Of a stretch of 64,000 nt of DNA, positions 48,868 to 58,701 are shown piece by piece. Location: contig CAZKQW010000011.1 of NCBI GenBank assembly GCA_964555055.1, positions 1 to 64,000 on the forward strand, written 5' to 3'. Each line of letters begins with the position of its first letter. The stretch's first letter is position 1. The stretch comes from GCA-016699445 sp964555055 (lineage in GTDB: Bacteria > UBA10199 > JACPAL01 > GCA-016699445). The notes beneath the pieces were generated by a model, which was given only the letters and a program-made list of their open reading frames with translations, was not told where the DNA came from and did not search any database. The translations under genes and the position numbers were made by a program.

Positions 48868-51800
48868 CTACGGTGCCCTTTGGGGACAGGTTTCCACCTC
48901 TGGAGGATTATAACTCGCGCTGCAAACGTTAAAATCCGAAGTTAAGATTTTTCCGATATAACAATCCGGACAGCCGAACGTCAGGGGATCCGCAGAATCA
49001 CGGCCTGGAGGGATCTCCGACGTACGATTTTCAGCGGCGATGTTCGCTGCTAAGTATTGTTCCAAGGCTTCACGAGACGACGTCGCCAATAAACTCCCAT
49101 CGCGACGGGCTGCCCGCAATGTGAGACGATAGCCCTGACCGATGTTTGGATTCGCCCAAGGATTGCGGGTGAAACTAATGGAATCAAAAATAAAATAACC
49201 TGCTTGGCGAAGGGTCCCCAGGTACTTTCGCGGGCCTTCAGCGGCTGAGGGAAAGGGTTGGGTGTGGTGATTGGCGACGGAAGCTCGAATCATAGAAGCT
49301 CCGACAGCTCGTCCTTGGCCTCCGAAATCGGTGGGCGTAAATTCCACGTAGGGCTTCAACACCGGAAATAGTAAACGCGTCGGTGCACCCGCTTGACCAT
49401 CCCGCAGCGTCAGCAGGGAATTCGGTCGGATCCCCGCCAATCCTGACACTCCGTTGAAATATAAAGCCACCGCAGGTCCCATTCCATCGCCATAGCGATA
49501 AGCCGCCGCGGCATTGGTCGGCGGATCGACTGTGGTTTGGTAAGTCTCAGATCCATTATGGCTTGAGGGAGATCCCATACGACCCGGTAACGTCGAAAGG
49601 GCCGGCGACGAGGTCAGTGGGGCGTTCAACCGCACATGGTTCGGAGTGCCACGCATGACGACGCTATTCTCCCTCTCTAATTTTAAATAACCGCGTCCAT
49701 ACTTATAATTCGCCAGTGTTTCGAGATAATCCCGGTTGTTCGGATCATCCGATCTCCGCGGGTAGAGCGATGTGTTTCCGACGCCGCGTTCCGACAAGCG
49801 ATTCAAAGCCGCACGCATGTCACGGACGTTGTTTCTCAAGTCCGGATAACGATCCATCAATAACGCCGCCATACCTGAGGTGATGGCTGTCGACGAGGAT
49901 GTACCCCCGGAAAAATCATTTTCTCCTGTAACAGGGGGCGATGCTGTTACGAAATCTGGTTTTACAGCGTCTAAGTTAGGGCTAGAGGATGTTTCATCCC
50001 GAGAGGCATCCGTCAGATAGGTACGGTTCCATTCGGTAGGCTTCATACCGTCACGGACGACCGGACCCCTTGAGCTATAAGATGTAACATCCCCTACAAG
50101 GCAACCCTCCGGAGATTCTTCCCTTCCGGGAGAGACGGTACAAAAAGCGGCTCCAACGGTCACCACAGAAGGCGAGGTATTGGATTCTGATAAACTTGAT
50201 GCTGTATTATAAATCGTCAGTGCGCTCGCTCCTGTTTCATTCCCATAATAAAAAAGATTGATATAGTTTTCTGGATGGTTGGAAGCGGCATAAGCGGTCC
50301 CCGTCGCTCTTTCGATGGAAATCCCATAACGTGCCTGACCTGCCGGGCAATTGGTTGGCGGTGTCGTGCCTTCGTAGCGGATCGGAGAACCTCCACTGGA
50401 AGGCAACGGAGCAAAAGGATTCACGGAATGATCTATCGTACGCAAAATAGCCGTCGCCCCAGGTGAAAAATCCGTCTGGACGACGATCCAACTTTGGCGA
50501 GTCGGATCGTACCGACGTATCTCCACAAAATAAAGCCTCGAGTCTCGGGACGGCAATCCAATGGAAACTCCCATGCCTCTTTGTGGATTAGCTCCCATGC
50601 ACCCCACGTCATTAACGATCCTTTCGCCGGTGACTTGAGAGCGGGAAGGTAAATCCTGAGGCGTAACTCCCGGGCCACGGATCACGGCGGTATCCGCATT
50701 GGAATTCCAATCGAGATAACTGGGGAAAGACGTAGAAGGAATGAAATTACCCGACCAATGGACCCCACGCACGGCGTGATTCCCCGCAGCAGCTACCACT
50801 AAAATACCCGCAGCAGCAGCCCTATTCTCTGCAGCCATCATCCACCCCGGTGTCGGCGAGGCCACCGAATTCTTCCGATCAATAGGAGTACTTAAAGAAA
50901 GATTGATGATATCCGCACGCAAACTGATAGCATGGTTAATTTCTTCTTCAACAACACCCATGCTTGGCTCACTCGATCGGTTGATTAAAATGAATTCGGC
51001 CCGAGGCGCGATCTCATAGGCTAAGGCCAACATGTGATTTCCGTGTTTGCTGCGTGCCGGAGGGTTGAACTCCCTATTTATGGCAGTACCCACTGGAATC
51101 AAACCCTGCGTCTCCAATTCGCGAAACTGACTAGGATCGAACTCATCGATGATCGCGATCTTGATCGGCCTCCCCCCAGGACCGCCATTCCCCGTCACAC
51201 GGCCCGCTAACTGCCACCACCTCGCATTGGTACCTCCCCATGCTCCCGTAAAGGCTTCAGACCTCACCTCTCCCGGCAAATTTACCTTCCCCACCACTCG
51301 CGCCAATCCCTCCAAATCCTCCATCGACACTTCAGCCTCGATCTCATTCCCGCTCAACTCATACAAAACCTTCGCTCCCGTCGATCTCACCGCCTCCGCA
51401 AATCCTTCTCTCCCCTCTTCCCCCACCACATGCACGAGAAGCTTATCACCCTTCACGAACTTCGACGGAATGCCCGCCTGCGCAGCCCAGTCCTTCTCCC
51501 CAGCCTGATACGCCTTCAACCCTGCCTCTAACTGCGTCCCTAACGCTCCTAATAACTCCAAATCCTCCCACGACTCTCCCTCACGCCCTAATTTCTCCGC
51601 AATATGCATCACCAGCTTCTTATACTCTTCTCGCTTCGCTTCCTCAGTCTTCCCCTTAAAATAACTCTCATCGGCCCTTGCTTCCTTTTCCTCCCACTCT
51701 TCTGCCGAATCTTCTTTTAGTGCAGGCTCTTTGAGAGAAGGTTCCACGGTCTTTTTTGGAAGTACGGGCATATACATATAAGAAAGATTGGAAACCCATC

Positions 51801-51921
51801 CTTCCTGAAATAATCCTTTTACGGCATGGGTCCTTCCTTCCGAAATTCCCGCATACCCACAAAGTCCCGCTAATAGAGCCCACAAAACCGCTCTCGTCGT
51901 CATTTTTGACACTTTTGTCAT
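48868..51921 (-). CDS. Secreted subtilisin-like (S8) protease paralogue 2, 1017 aa
   Basis: The signal peptide covers about residues 1-29 (an inner start at Met7 is possible). The charged region and prodomain are identical to paralogue 1 in both protein and DNA. The core has Asp259 (IAIIDEFD), His293 (SKHGNHML), Asn in AAAGNHA and Ser in GTSSSTAITSGMA. The C-terminal beta-rich region is related to that of paralogue 1 but clearly diverged. The tail GCPDC-x12-C-x11-C is conserved. GGGAG lies before the ATG. It heads a probable unit with the beta-helix and 193-aa genes. Confidence 0.85.
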   Translation of the reverse strand: MTKVSKMTTRAVLWALLAGLCGYAGISEGRTHAVKGLFQEGWVSNLSYMYMPVLPKKTVEPSLKEPALKEDSAEEWEEKEARADESYFKGKTEEAKREEYKKLVMHIAEKLGREGESWEDLELLGALGTQLEAGLKAYQAGEKDWAAQAGIPSKFVKGDKLLVHVVGEEGREGFAEAVRSTGAKVLYELSGNEIEAEVSMEDLEGLARVVGKVNLPGEVRSEAFTGAWGGTNARWWQLAGRVTGNGGPGGRPIKIAIIDEFDPSQFRELETQGLIPVGTAINREFNPPARSKHGNHMLALAYEIAPRAEFILINRSSEPSMGVVEEEINHAISLRADIINLSLSTPIDRKNSVASPTPGWMMAAENRAAAAGILVVAAAGNHAVRGVHWSGNFIPSTSFPSYLDWNSNADTAVIRGPGVTPQDLPSRSQVTGERIVNDVGCMGANPQRGMGVSIGLPSRDSRLYFVEIRRYDPTRQSWIVVQTDFSPGATAILRTIDHSVNPFAPLPSSGGSPIRYEGTTPPTNCPAGQARYGISIERATGTAYAASNHPENYINLFYYGNETGASALTIYNTASSLSESNTSPSVVTVGAAFCTVSPGREESPEGCLVGDVTSYSSRGPVVRDGMKPTEWNRTYLTDASRDETSSSPNLDAVKPDFVTASPPVTGENDFSGGTSSSTAITSGMAALLMDRYPDLRNNVRDMRAALNRLSERGVGNTSLYPRRSDDPNNRDYLETLANYKYGRGYLKLERENSVVMRGTPNHVRLNAPLTSSPALSTLPGRMGSPSSHNGSETYQTTVDPPTNAAAAYRYGDGMGPAVALYFNGVSGLAGIRPNSLLTLRDGQAGAPTRLLFPVLKPYVEFTPTDFGGQGRAVGASMIRASVANHHTQPFPSAAEGPRKYLGTLRQAGYFIFDSISFTRNPWANPNIGQGYRLTLRAARRDGSLLATSSREALEQYLAANIAAENRTSEIPPGRDSADPLTFGCPDCYIGKILTSDFNVCSASYNPPEVETCPQRAP
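51103..51738 (-). repeat. 636-bp block identical to 46117-46752
   Basis: This is the second copy of the perfect repeat inside the S8 genes. Identity that ignores third-codon positions and stops abruptly at both ends suggests recent gene conversion rather than selection. Confidence 0.85.
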
Positions 51922-51994
51922 TTTCGTCTCCCAATATTGTTTCTAGATACAGAGGCTTCCTTAAATAATGTCCTCGACGCTGCACATAGATAAA

Positions 51995-52024
51995 GTTATC
52001 CGTCGAAGTCGGAAAAAGTTGCGT
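51995..52024 (-). promoter_or_regulatory. Shared promoter-like motif before S8 paralogue 2 (weaker)
   Basis: ACGCAACTT is exact on the transcribed strand (52024-52016); 11 bases further the second word is GACGGATAAC, which matches GGATGAAAAC only in part. The start codon is 74 bases on, as before paralogue 1. Confidence 0.4.
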
Positions 52025-52045
52025 ATTATCTAAGGAACGCGTTTT

Positions 52046-52705
52046 TTATCTCAGGTGAAGAAATGTTCGAGCCTGTGCTTTGGCGATATCCGCTTCTTCT
52101 TTTCTGTCGGGTGCTGGGTTAATTTTGGACGGAAACAGTTGGACTGTACCGAAGACTAACTCCGGAGAATACCCGCCTATCTCGACAAAATGGGTATAGA
52201 GATTCTGAAAAGACAAATCCATCCATCCCTGGGTCACATCCCACGCCGAAGATCTGTCTCGGATCTTTGACTCGGGATTCGGGGACAGACATACTAAAAA
52301 ACTCACCACCATCGATCCGAGAACCTCATGAATCTCCCAAAAATGACCATTTAAAGAGGCTCGCGCTGGAAAGGAGAGGCTGAAAAACAGCCCATAGCGC
52401 GATGACGTATGGGGCTTATCAGGAAAAACCTGCCCATCGATACGAAATAAACCTTGAGATCCGTACTGAGGATCCGCTTCCCAACGCGTTTGAAGTGGCG
52501 ATCCCCATAAGCCTCCTGCATTAGAGGAGACTTCGAATGTTTCTTTCATCTTCAAAAGCGATCCTAAAACGCTGCAGAAGGCATCTATACCCTGCCCGGT
52601 CGGAACTGGCACTGAAAGCTGAAAGCCTCGCCATTCGGCAGTGCCGGACTCGCCGATGGTGAGTATGGAATCCATGGCAATGTGAGCGAACTGGGCAGAA
52701 TCCAT
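52046..52705 (-). CDS. Hypothetical cytoplasmic protein after S8 paralogue 3, 219 aa
   Basis: No family is recognised. It has no signal peptide. Beta-like segments (FQLSVPVPTG, GLFFSLSFPARASL, MVVSFLVCLS) alternate with short helices, similar in order to the 193-aa protein at 47062. It follows S8 paralogue 3 by 151 bases, a stretch that holds no other gene. GGAG lies 9 bases before the ATG. Its repeated placement next to a protease gene points to a linked function that cannot be named. Confidence 0.55.
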   Translation of the reverse strand: MDSAQFAHIAMDSILTIGESGTAEWRGFQLSVPVPTGQGIDAFCSVLGSLLKMKETFEVSSNAGGLWGSPLQTRWEADPQYGSQGLFRIDGQVFPDKPHTSSRYGLFFSLSFPARASLNGHFWEIHEVLGSMVVSFLVCLSPNPESKIRDRSSAWDVTQGWMDLSFQNLYTHFVEIGGYSPELVFGTVQLFPSKINPAPDRKEEADIAKAQARTFLHLR

Positions 52706-52856
52706 AACGACTTTCTCCTATTCTGAACTGAGTCGCCTCAAATACCGTAGCTCATATGTCAACCCTATCCGTGAGGACTATTTCTCTACCTTTATTCTCA
52801 AAAAGCTATAACGGCCATTCTCTCTGGATCTGGGCGCCATCGCCCTCCCTCACGCA

Positions 52857-55694
52857 TCATCTGGGACACGTATCGGAGCCTGGTGGCATATAATCGACAC
52901 GACAAGTGTTGAATATATTGGTGGTATTTTGCCGCACGAAGCAATCCGGACACCCCAAGGTCAAAGGATCAATCGGAGTCCCATCCATTCTCATGCGCGT
53001 TTGAGCCGCCATTAGGGAAGCATTATAGGCGTTTGTCGCTTGCGTCATATCGGTCGGCACCGACGAGCCATCCCGCCTGACAGCACGCATCGTGAGGGAA
53101 AAGGACTGTCCTAGGTTAGGGCTTGCCGTCGGATTGGTATCAAATACCAAGGAGTCGAACTTAAAATAACCAGCCAAGGTGAGGAAATTAGTCAAAGAAC
53201 TCACCAACGAAGTGGATGTCGGTAAGAGTTGGCTTCCCATGGCCCCGTTCCTAAACGTCACGCCCACAGCGCGCCCAGCACCCCCAAAACTCGCAGGATC
53301 GAACACAAAGATGGGCTTTAAGACAGGAAAAAGTAACCGTGTTGGATAGCTATTATTGAACCCTATTTGATCGAAGGCCCCCTGTGGAAGACCTCCGGTA
53401 TCACCTGCGAAATAAAGGGTTGGAGAAGGTCCGATCCCGTCACCGTACCGATACTCCTCGCTTCGACTCATAGGGTAGCGGCCTGCCGCTAAATAAGTTT
53501 CAGCGCCATTTATTGTAGAGGCGTTAGCCGGGGAAGAAGTCATGTACCTTCCAAGACGAACATGATTGGGTCGCCCGCGCATCACGACCGTGGTCTCTTT
53601 TTCCAGCTTTAAATAACCACGCCCGTATTTATAGCTGGCTTTCGTATCCGCATAGCGAGTGTCCGCTGGATTATCGCTAAGTCTCGTATAAATCGACTGA
53701 AGGCCGACGCTCCGTGAGGCGAGCTGGGTCAAAGCCGCTTTCAACTCAATCGTATTCCTGCGGAAAACCGGGTAACGGTCCAAAAGAAGGGCGGCTAAGC
53801 CGGCGGTCGTGGCGGATGCACCTGAAGTGCCGCTATTATCGTTTATGGAAAATCCTTCAAAAGGCGCTGAAGGGGCCACAAAATCAGGCTTCACGGCTTC
53901 ATCATCCGTGGCATCGCGTGAAACCAACGTCAGGTGATCAGGTGACAAAGCGAGAGGTTGAATACCGTTCGGAACCGCAGGACCTCGGCTTGAAGCCCTC
54001 AAAGGTACCCCCACGGGACAACCCATGCCGGTGGAAGCTATACAGGACGCCGAACCGACGGTTACCGTAGTAACAGCAGTATTAGATTCTACGAGACTGG
54101 CTGACGTATTGTAGATTTGCATGAGACCATTGTTCGTCCCATTGCCTCTGTAGAACACATTGATGTAATTCTCCGGAGACTCCTCGTCCCAAAACCGGTG
54201 ACCCGTTACGCTTACCGTCCTTGTAATGCTTAGGCCGTAACGAGCCAAACCGCTACCACAGTCAGTCGACGGCCGATCCACATCAAGAGCTGCCCCGTAA
54301 GTGATTTCATTTACCGGATCCAAGAAATAACTAAGGCTTCGCTGGGGCGCGTCGGTCCCCGCGCGGCCATCGGAAACCACAGGTTTCCAAGAGCGAAGGA
54401 CAGGGTCATACCTGGCTAAAACGACGTTGTAATAGCGCGCATCCTGCGGGGGTAATCCAATGTAAGCCTTTAGTTGTTGGGTCGGTGAAGCCGCCATACA
54501 CCCCAAATCATTGATGATCTTTTCACCGGACACACTACTGATCGATGGAAGATCACTCGTTCCCAAATCACCGACAGGGATCACCGCAGTATTCGTATTC
54601 CAATTAAGAAATGCAGGATACCGTGTCGAAGGTATGAACCGACCGGACCAATGAAGCCCGGGAGTCCCGTGATTCCCCGCTGCAGCGACCATGAGTATTT
54701 CTGAGCGCGAAGCGTCGTAATGCTTTTTCAAAATAGGCCCTGGGAAAGCCGCAACAACACTTTGCTCGCGATCGATGAAAGCTCCGACGGAGGTGTTGAT
54801 GATATCAGGACTCCTGGCGATAGCCGCACCGAGTCCATCCGCCAAATCTCCAATAGTGACGCCAACATTGATAAGATGAAACCTCGCTTTAGGAGCCATC
54901 TCGTAAGCCATGGCCAGCATGAGATTACCATGATTATCCTCATGATAAAAAGGAGCCAAGTCGAGATTGATAGCCGTATTCCTTGGAATTAAACCAGCAG
55001 CCTCCATAGCCGGGAACTCATCCGGATCAAAATGATCCACGATAGTAATGGTCACCGGAGTGCCGCCCGGCCCACCATCTCCCGTAACTTTTCCCGCCAA
55101 ATGCCACCAGCGTGCGTTAGTGCCGATCCAAGCTGCGCTAGGTGCATACGTCGTAGTCGTTTCCACCAATCCAATCCCTTCGACAACCTGGGCGTAGCGC
55201 GCCAGTTGATCAATCGGCAGTTTCACTTCGATCATGCGAGGGCTCAGCTCATGAAGCACTTCCGCTCCATATGAGCGGGCCACCTCAGAAATTTTACCCG
55301 CTTCCGCCCCTTCGGGACCGATCACGCTCAAATGCAGTCGATCCCCTTCGACAAAGGAGGGCGGAATCCCCGCCTTCTTCGCCCAATCCTTCTCACCCTT
55401 CTCATAGGCGATGCGGGCCCGATCCAGTTGATCCCCCAACACCCCCCATAACTTCAAATCTTCGATCGATTCAAAGTCTCGGCCTAACAATTGAGCGGTA
55501 TTTTGGATAATCTGGAGGCGCTCATCCTGAGCTTCCCCGCTCACATTTTTCTTCTCTTGGATGGACGCTACGGATTCTTTCGACAAGGCAAACGCCCAGC
55601 CAATTTCAGATGGGACCGCTTTTAAACTCTGACCATAAGAAAGAGTCGGTAGACCGACGAGCAAACACAAAACGAACTTTCTTTTATTCTTCAT
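52857..55694 (-). CDS. Secreted subtilisin-like (S8) protease paralogue 3, 945 aa
   Basis: Starting at 55694 gives a clean signal peptide (MKNKRKFVLCLLVGLPTLSYG); an ATG three codons upstream (55703) is also possible, and the longer frame to 55802 runs into the preceding gene. The core has Asp220 (TITIVDHFD), His255 (DNHGNLML), Asn in AAAGNHG and Ser in GTSGASATTAGLA. The tail is GCPDC-x12-C-x11-C. It forms a closer pair with paralogue 4, with near-identical stretches at both ends (for example GRDFESIEDLKLWGVLGDQL). The 56-base gap to paralogue 4 lacks the shared promoter motif, so it is probably co-transcribed with it. Confidence 0.85.
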   Translation of the reverse strand: MKNKRKFVLCLLVGLPTLSYGQSLKAVPSEIGWAFALSKESVASIQEKKNVSGEAQDERLQIIQNTAQLLGRDFESIEDLKLWGVLGDQLDRARIAYEKGEKDWAKKAGIPPSFVEGDRLHLSVIGPEGAEAGKISEVARSYGAEVLHELSPRMIEVKLPIDQLARYAQVVEGIGLVETTTTYAPSAAWIGTNARWWHLAGKVTGDGGPGGTPVTITIVDHFDPDEFPAMEAAGLIPRNTAINLDLAPFYHEDNHGNLMLAMAYEMAPKARFHLINVGVTIGDLADGLGAAIARSPDIINTSVGAFIDREQSVVAAFPGPILKKHYDASRSEILMVAAAGNHGTPGLHWSGRFIPSTRYPAFLNWNTNTAVIPVGDLGTSDLPSISSVSGEKIINDLGCMAASPTQQLKAYIGLPPQDARYYNVVLARYDPVLRSWKPVVSDGRAGTDAPQRSLSYFLDPVNEITYGAALDVDRPSTDCGSGLARYGLSITRTVSVTGHRFWDEESPENYINVFYRGNGTNNGLMQIYNTSASLVESNTAVTTVTVGSASCIASTGMGCPVGVPLRASSRGPAVPNGIQPLALSPDHLTLVSRDATDDEAVKPDFVAPSAPFEGFSINDNSGTSGASATTAGLAALLLDRYPVFRRNTIELKAALTQLASRSVGLQSIYTRLSDNPADTRYADTKASYKYGRGYLKLEKETTVVMRGRPNHVRLGRYMTSSPANASTINGAETYLAAGRYPMSRSEEYRYGDGIGPSPTLYFAGDTGGLPQGAFDQIGFNNSYPTRLLFPVLKPIFVFDPASFGGAGRAVGVTFRNGAMGSQLLPTSTSLVSSLTNFLTLAGYFKFDSLVFDTNPTASPNLGQSFSLTMRAVRRDGSSVPTDMTQATNAYNASLMAAQTRMRMDGTPIDPLTLGCPDCFVRQNTTNIFNTCRVDYMPPGSDTCPR

Positions 55695-55750
55695 GATTAT
55701 CATACTGTTATTTATCTTTATTTTGAAAACTTTAAGCCTTTCCAAGAGTC

Positions 55751-58591
55751 TTAACGAATCGGACACGTATCCATGGCAGCGGGATTGTAATCCACCCGGC
55801 ATGTATTAAAATCTGCCGTGTTGTTCTGGCGGACGAAGCAATCCGGACACCCCAAGGTCAAAGGATCGATCGGAGTCCCATCCATCCTCATGCGCGTTTG
55901 AGCCGCCATGAGCGCGGTATTGTAGGCATTCGTCGCTTGCGTGCTATCGGTCGGTACCGGCGAACCATCCCGCCTGACGGCACGCATCGTGAGGGAAAAT
56001 CCTTGACCGATATTCGGGCTCGCCGTGGGATTCGTGTCGAACCTCAATGAAGGAAACCTAAAATAACCCGCAAATTGATTGAATTGTGAAATGGAACTTA
56101 CCCATATCGAAGCCGAGGGCATGAGCTGCGTGCTCATGTTTCCATTGCTGAATGTGGCTCCTAAGGCTCTACCGGCCCCGCCGAAACTTACCGGATCGAA
56201 GACAAATACGGGCTTTAACACGGGGAATAGCAAGCGCGTGGGATAGCTTTGATTATATCCAATTTGATCTGCGGTATTTTGAGGGATACCCCCGGTATCT
56301 CCTACGAGATAGGCGGTCGGCGTGGGACCCAGCCCATCACCAAAACGAATATTCTCCGTCATATTGGCTGGATAGCGAGACTCCTCCAAATAAGACTGGG
56401 AGCCATTGATGGTGCTCGCTTCCCGTGGCGAAGAAGTCATATTGCGGCCCAAACGCACATGGTTCGGTCGTCCCCGCATCTGCGCATAACTTTCCTTCTC
56501 CAGCTTCAAGTAACCCCGTCCATAGCGATAACTCGCCTTCGTCTCGTAATATCGAGGATCCGAGGGAGAATCCGCGAGCCGCACATACGTCGACTGGAGG
56601 CCCACGCTCCGACCCGCAAGACGTACCAAGGCCGACTTCAATTCGCTGGGGTTGCGGCGAAACATCGGATAGCGATCCAAAAGTAAAGCCGCCATACCCG
56701 CCGTGATGGCCGTGGAACCTGAAGTCCCGCTTTGAAGAGCCATTTCCCCCATGAAGTTAGGCGATGGGGCCACGAAATCTGGCTTCACGGCTTGTAAATT
56801 CATGGGATCCCGAGAAACCGACGTCAGGAACTCTGCAGGAAGGGCTAATGGCTTGACGGCATCTCGGACGGCCGGACCTCGACCGGAGATGGCAAGAGTA
56901 CCGTCGACGGGGCACCCTTGATTCATCGGCGCCGTGCAGTAAGCGCCCCCCACCGTCACCACGTTTTCAGATGTATTAGATTCACCTAGGCTGGCGGAAG
57001 TATTATAGACCTGCATCAATCCGATATTCGTTCCATTGCCATCATAAAACACATTGATGTAATTCTCAGGATCGTCGTCGTTCAAAAAACGATGGCCATC
57101 AATAGCATCCGTTCGAGTAATGGACAGACCGTAACGTGCGAAACCGGCGCCGCAATCCGTTGTAGGAATATCCGCTGAAAAAACGGTTCCCCGAACGGTT
57201 TCATTTGGTGGATCGAGGTAGTAAGAAAAATGACGCTGAGAATCATCCCTCACACCATCCGAAACAACCGGAAACCAACCTCGAGAACTCGCTTCGTACT
57301 TCATTAAAACGACGTTATAATACCTGGAGTCGGGGATAGGGAGTCCCACATACGCCTTGAGAGGACGCCTGAAGCCAGGAGACGCCCCTAGGCAACCTAG
57401 GTCGTTGACAATTCTCTCACCCGCTACATTGCTGACCGCTGGCAGATCGGAAGCGCCCAAATCTCCAGTGGGACTCACTGCCGTATTCGTATTCCAATTC
57501 AGAAAACCATGATAGCGAGTAGAAGAGGTGAATTGACCCGACCAATGGGCACCAGCCGCACCATGATTACCCGCCGAGGCCACTACCAGGATATCCGCTC
57601 CAGCGGCTGAATTCTGCGCCTTCATCACGGGGCCCGGAACGGCGTTCGAGGAGCCTGAATATCTATCGATCGGGGAAATAAGCGAGAGGCTTAGGATGTC
57701 TGGCTGTAAGGACCTGGCAGCGTTAATAGCGTCACTAAGGCCTCCAGCGGTAGGAACGCTGTTGATCAAGAGGTACCGTGCTTTGGGAGCGATCTCATAC
57801 ATCAGGGCCAACATGATGTTTCCATGGTCATCGTCGTGACTGTAAGGGGCGAGATCTTGAGTGATGACGGTATTACGCGGAATTAGGCCTGCACTCTCTA
57901 AAGCTCGGAAATAATCTGGCGCAAAAGAATCAACAATGGCGATGGTCACGGGAGATCCTCCCGGGCCTCCGTCTCCGGTCACTCGCCCCGTCAATTGCCA
58001 CCATCGGGCGTTAGTTCCGATCCAAGCTGGGGTGGGAGCCGTATTCTGTGTCATATGGACAAGGCTCACTCCCTCGACAACAGAAGCGATGGCCGCTAGT
58101 TGGCTCACCGGGAGTTTGAGTTCAATTTCGTGATCATTGAGCTCATGCATCACTATGGCCCCATAAGAACGGACTACGTCCGACAATTTCCTCTCGGAGT
58201 TTTCAGAATCAGAAATCGTCAAATAAATGGAATCTCCCTCAATAAATTCTTTAGGAATTCCTGCGAACTTCGCCCAACCCTTCTCACCCTTCTCATAGGC
58301 AATGCGGGCGCGATCCAGTTGATCCCCCAACACACCCCACAACTTCAAATCTTCGATCGATTCAAAGTCTCGGCCTAACAATTTAGCGGTATTTTGGATG
58401 ACCTGAAGGCGTTCGTCGTCCGACTTTGAGTTCGTGAGTTTTTCCGACGTGGATTTTTCCAGGGCGACATCCTTGTAAAACGGAGCCCACGACGTTTCTG
58501 GCGATGAGAGCTTCGACTCCTGCGCTTGGAGATTATAAAAAAGACTCATGAAGAGCCCTAAAGACAATATAAACTGATTTTTTTTACTCAC
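55751..58591 (-). CDS. Secreted subtilisin-like (S8) protease paralogue 4, 946 aa
   Basis: The GTG at 58591 was chosen because AGGAG lies 6-7 bases upstream and the product then begins with a signal peptide (MSKKNQFILSLGLFMSLFY); an ATG at 58654 would add 21 charged residues. The core has Asp221 (TIAIVDSF), His256 (DDHGNIML), Asn in ASAGNHG and Ser in GTSGSTAITAGMA. The tail is GCPDC-x12-C-x11-C. It has the shared promoter-like motif 81 bases upstream and is the first gene of the array in transcription order. Confidence 0.85.
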   Translation of the reverse strand: MSKKNQFILSLGLFMSLFYNLQAQESKLSSPETSWAPFYKDVALEKSTSEKLTNSKSDDERLQVIQNTAKLLGRDFESIEDLKLWGVLGDQLDRARIAYEKGEKGWAKFAGIPKEFIEGDSIYLTISDSENSERKLSDVVRSYGAIVMHELNDHEIELKLPVSQLAAIASVVEGVSLVHMTQNTAPTPAWIGTNARWWQLTGRVTGDGGPGGSPVTIAIVDSFAPDYFRALESAGLIPRNTVITQDLAPYSHDDDHGNIMLALMYEIAPKARYLLINSVPTAGGLSDAINAARSLQPDILSLSLISPIDRYSGSSNAVPGPVMKAQNSAAGADILVVASAGNHGAAGAHWSGQFTSSTRYHGFLNWNTNTAVSPTGDLGASDLPAVSNVAGERIVNDLGCLGASPGFRRPLKAYVGLPIPDSRYYNVVLMKYEASSRGWFPVVSDGVRDDSQRHFSYYLDPPNETVRGTVFSADIPTTDCGAGFARYGLSITRTDAIDGHRFLNDDDPENYINVFYDGNGTNIGLMQVYNTSASLGESNTSENVVTVGGAYCTAPMNQGCPVDGTLAISGRGPAVRDAVKPLALPAEFLTSVSRDPMNLQAVKPDFVAPSPNFMGEMALQSGTSGSTAITAGMAALLLDRYPMFRRNPSELKSALVRLAGRSVGLQSTYVRLADSPSDPRYYETKASYRYGRGYLKLEKESYAQMRGRPNHVRLGRNMTSSPREASTINGSQSYLEESRYPANMTENIRFGDGLGPTPTAYLVGDTGGIPQNTADQIGYNQSYPTRLLFPVLKPVFVFDPVSFGGAGRALGATFSNGNMSTQLMPSASIWVSSISQFNQFAGYFRFPSLRFDTNPTASPNIGQGFSLTMRAVRRDGSPVPTDSTQATNAYNTALMAAQTRMRMDGTPIDPLTLGCPDCFVRQNNTADFNTCRVDYNPAAMDTCPIR

Positions 58592-58671
58592 CTTAGTCTC
58601 CTGACTTTTATCGCTATGTCGTTTATGAGGGAATGACTCTGATATATCCCGCACAAGACGCGCGTGGATAC

Positions 58672-58701
58672 GTTTTCATCCGGAAATAAAATAAGTTGCG
58701 T
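58672..58701 (-). promoter_or_regulatory. Shared promoter-like motif before S8 paralogue 4
   Basis: On the transcribed strand ACGCAACTT, 11 bases, GGATGAAAAC: both words and spacing exactly as before paralogue 1. The remaining part of the gap up to 58808 is AT-rich and holds no gene. Confidence 0.5.
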
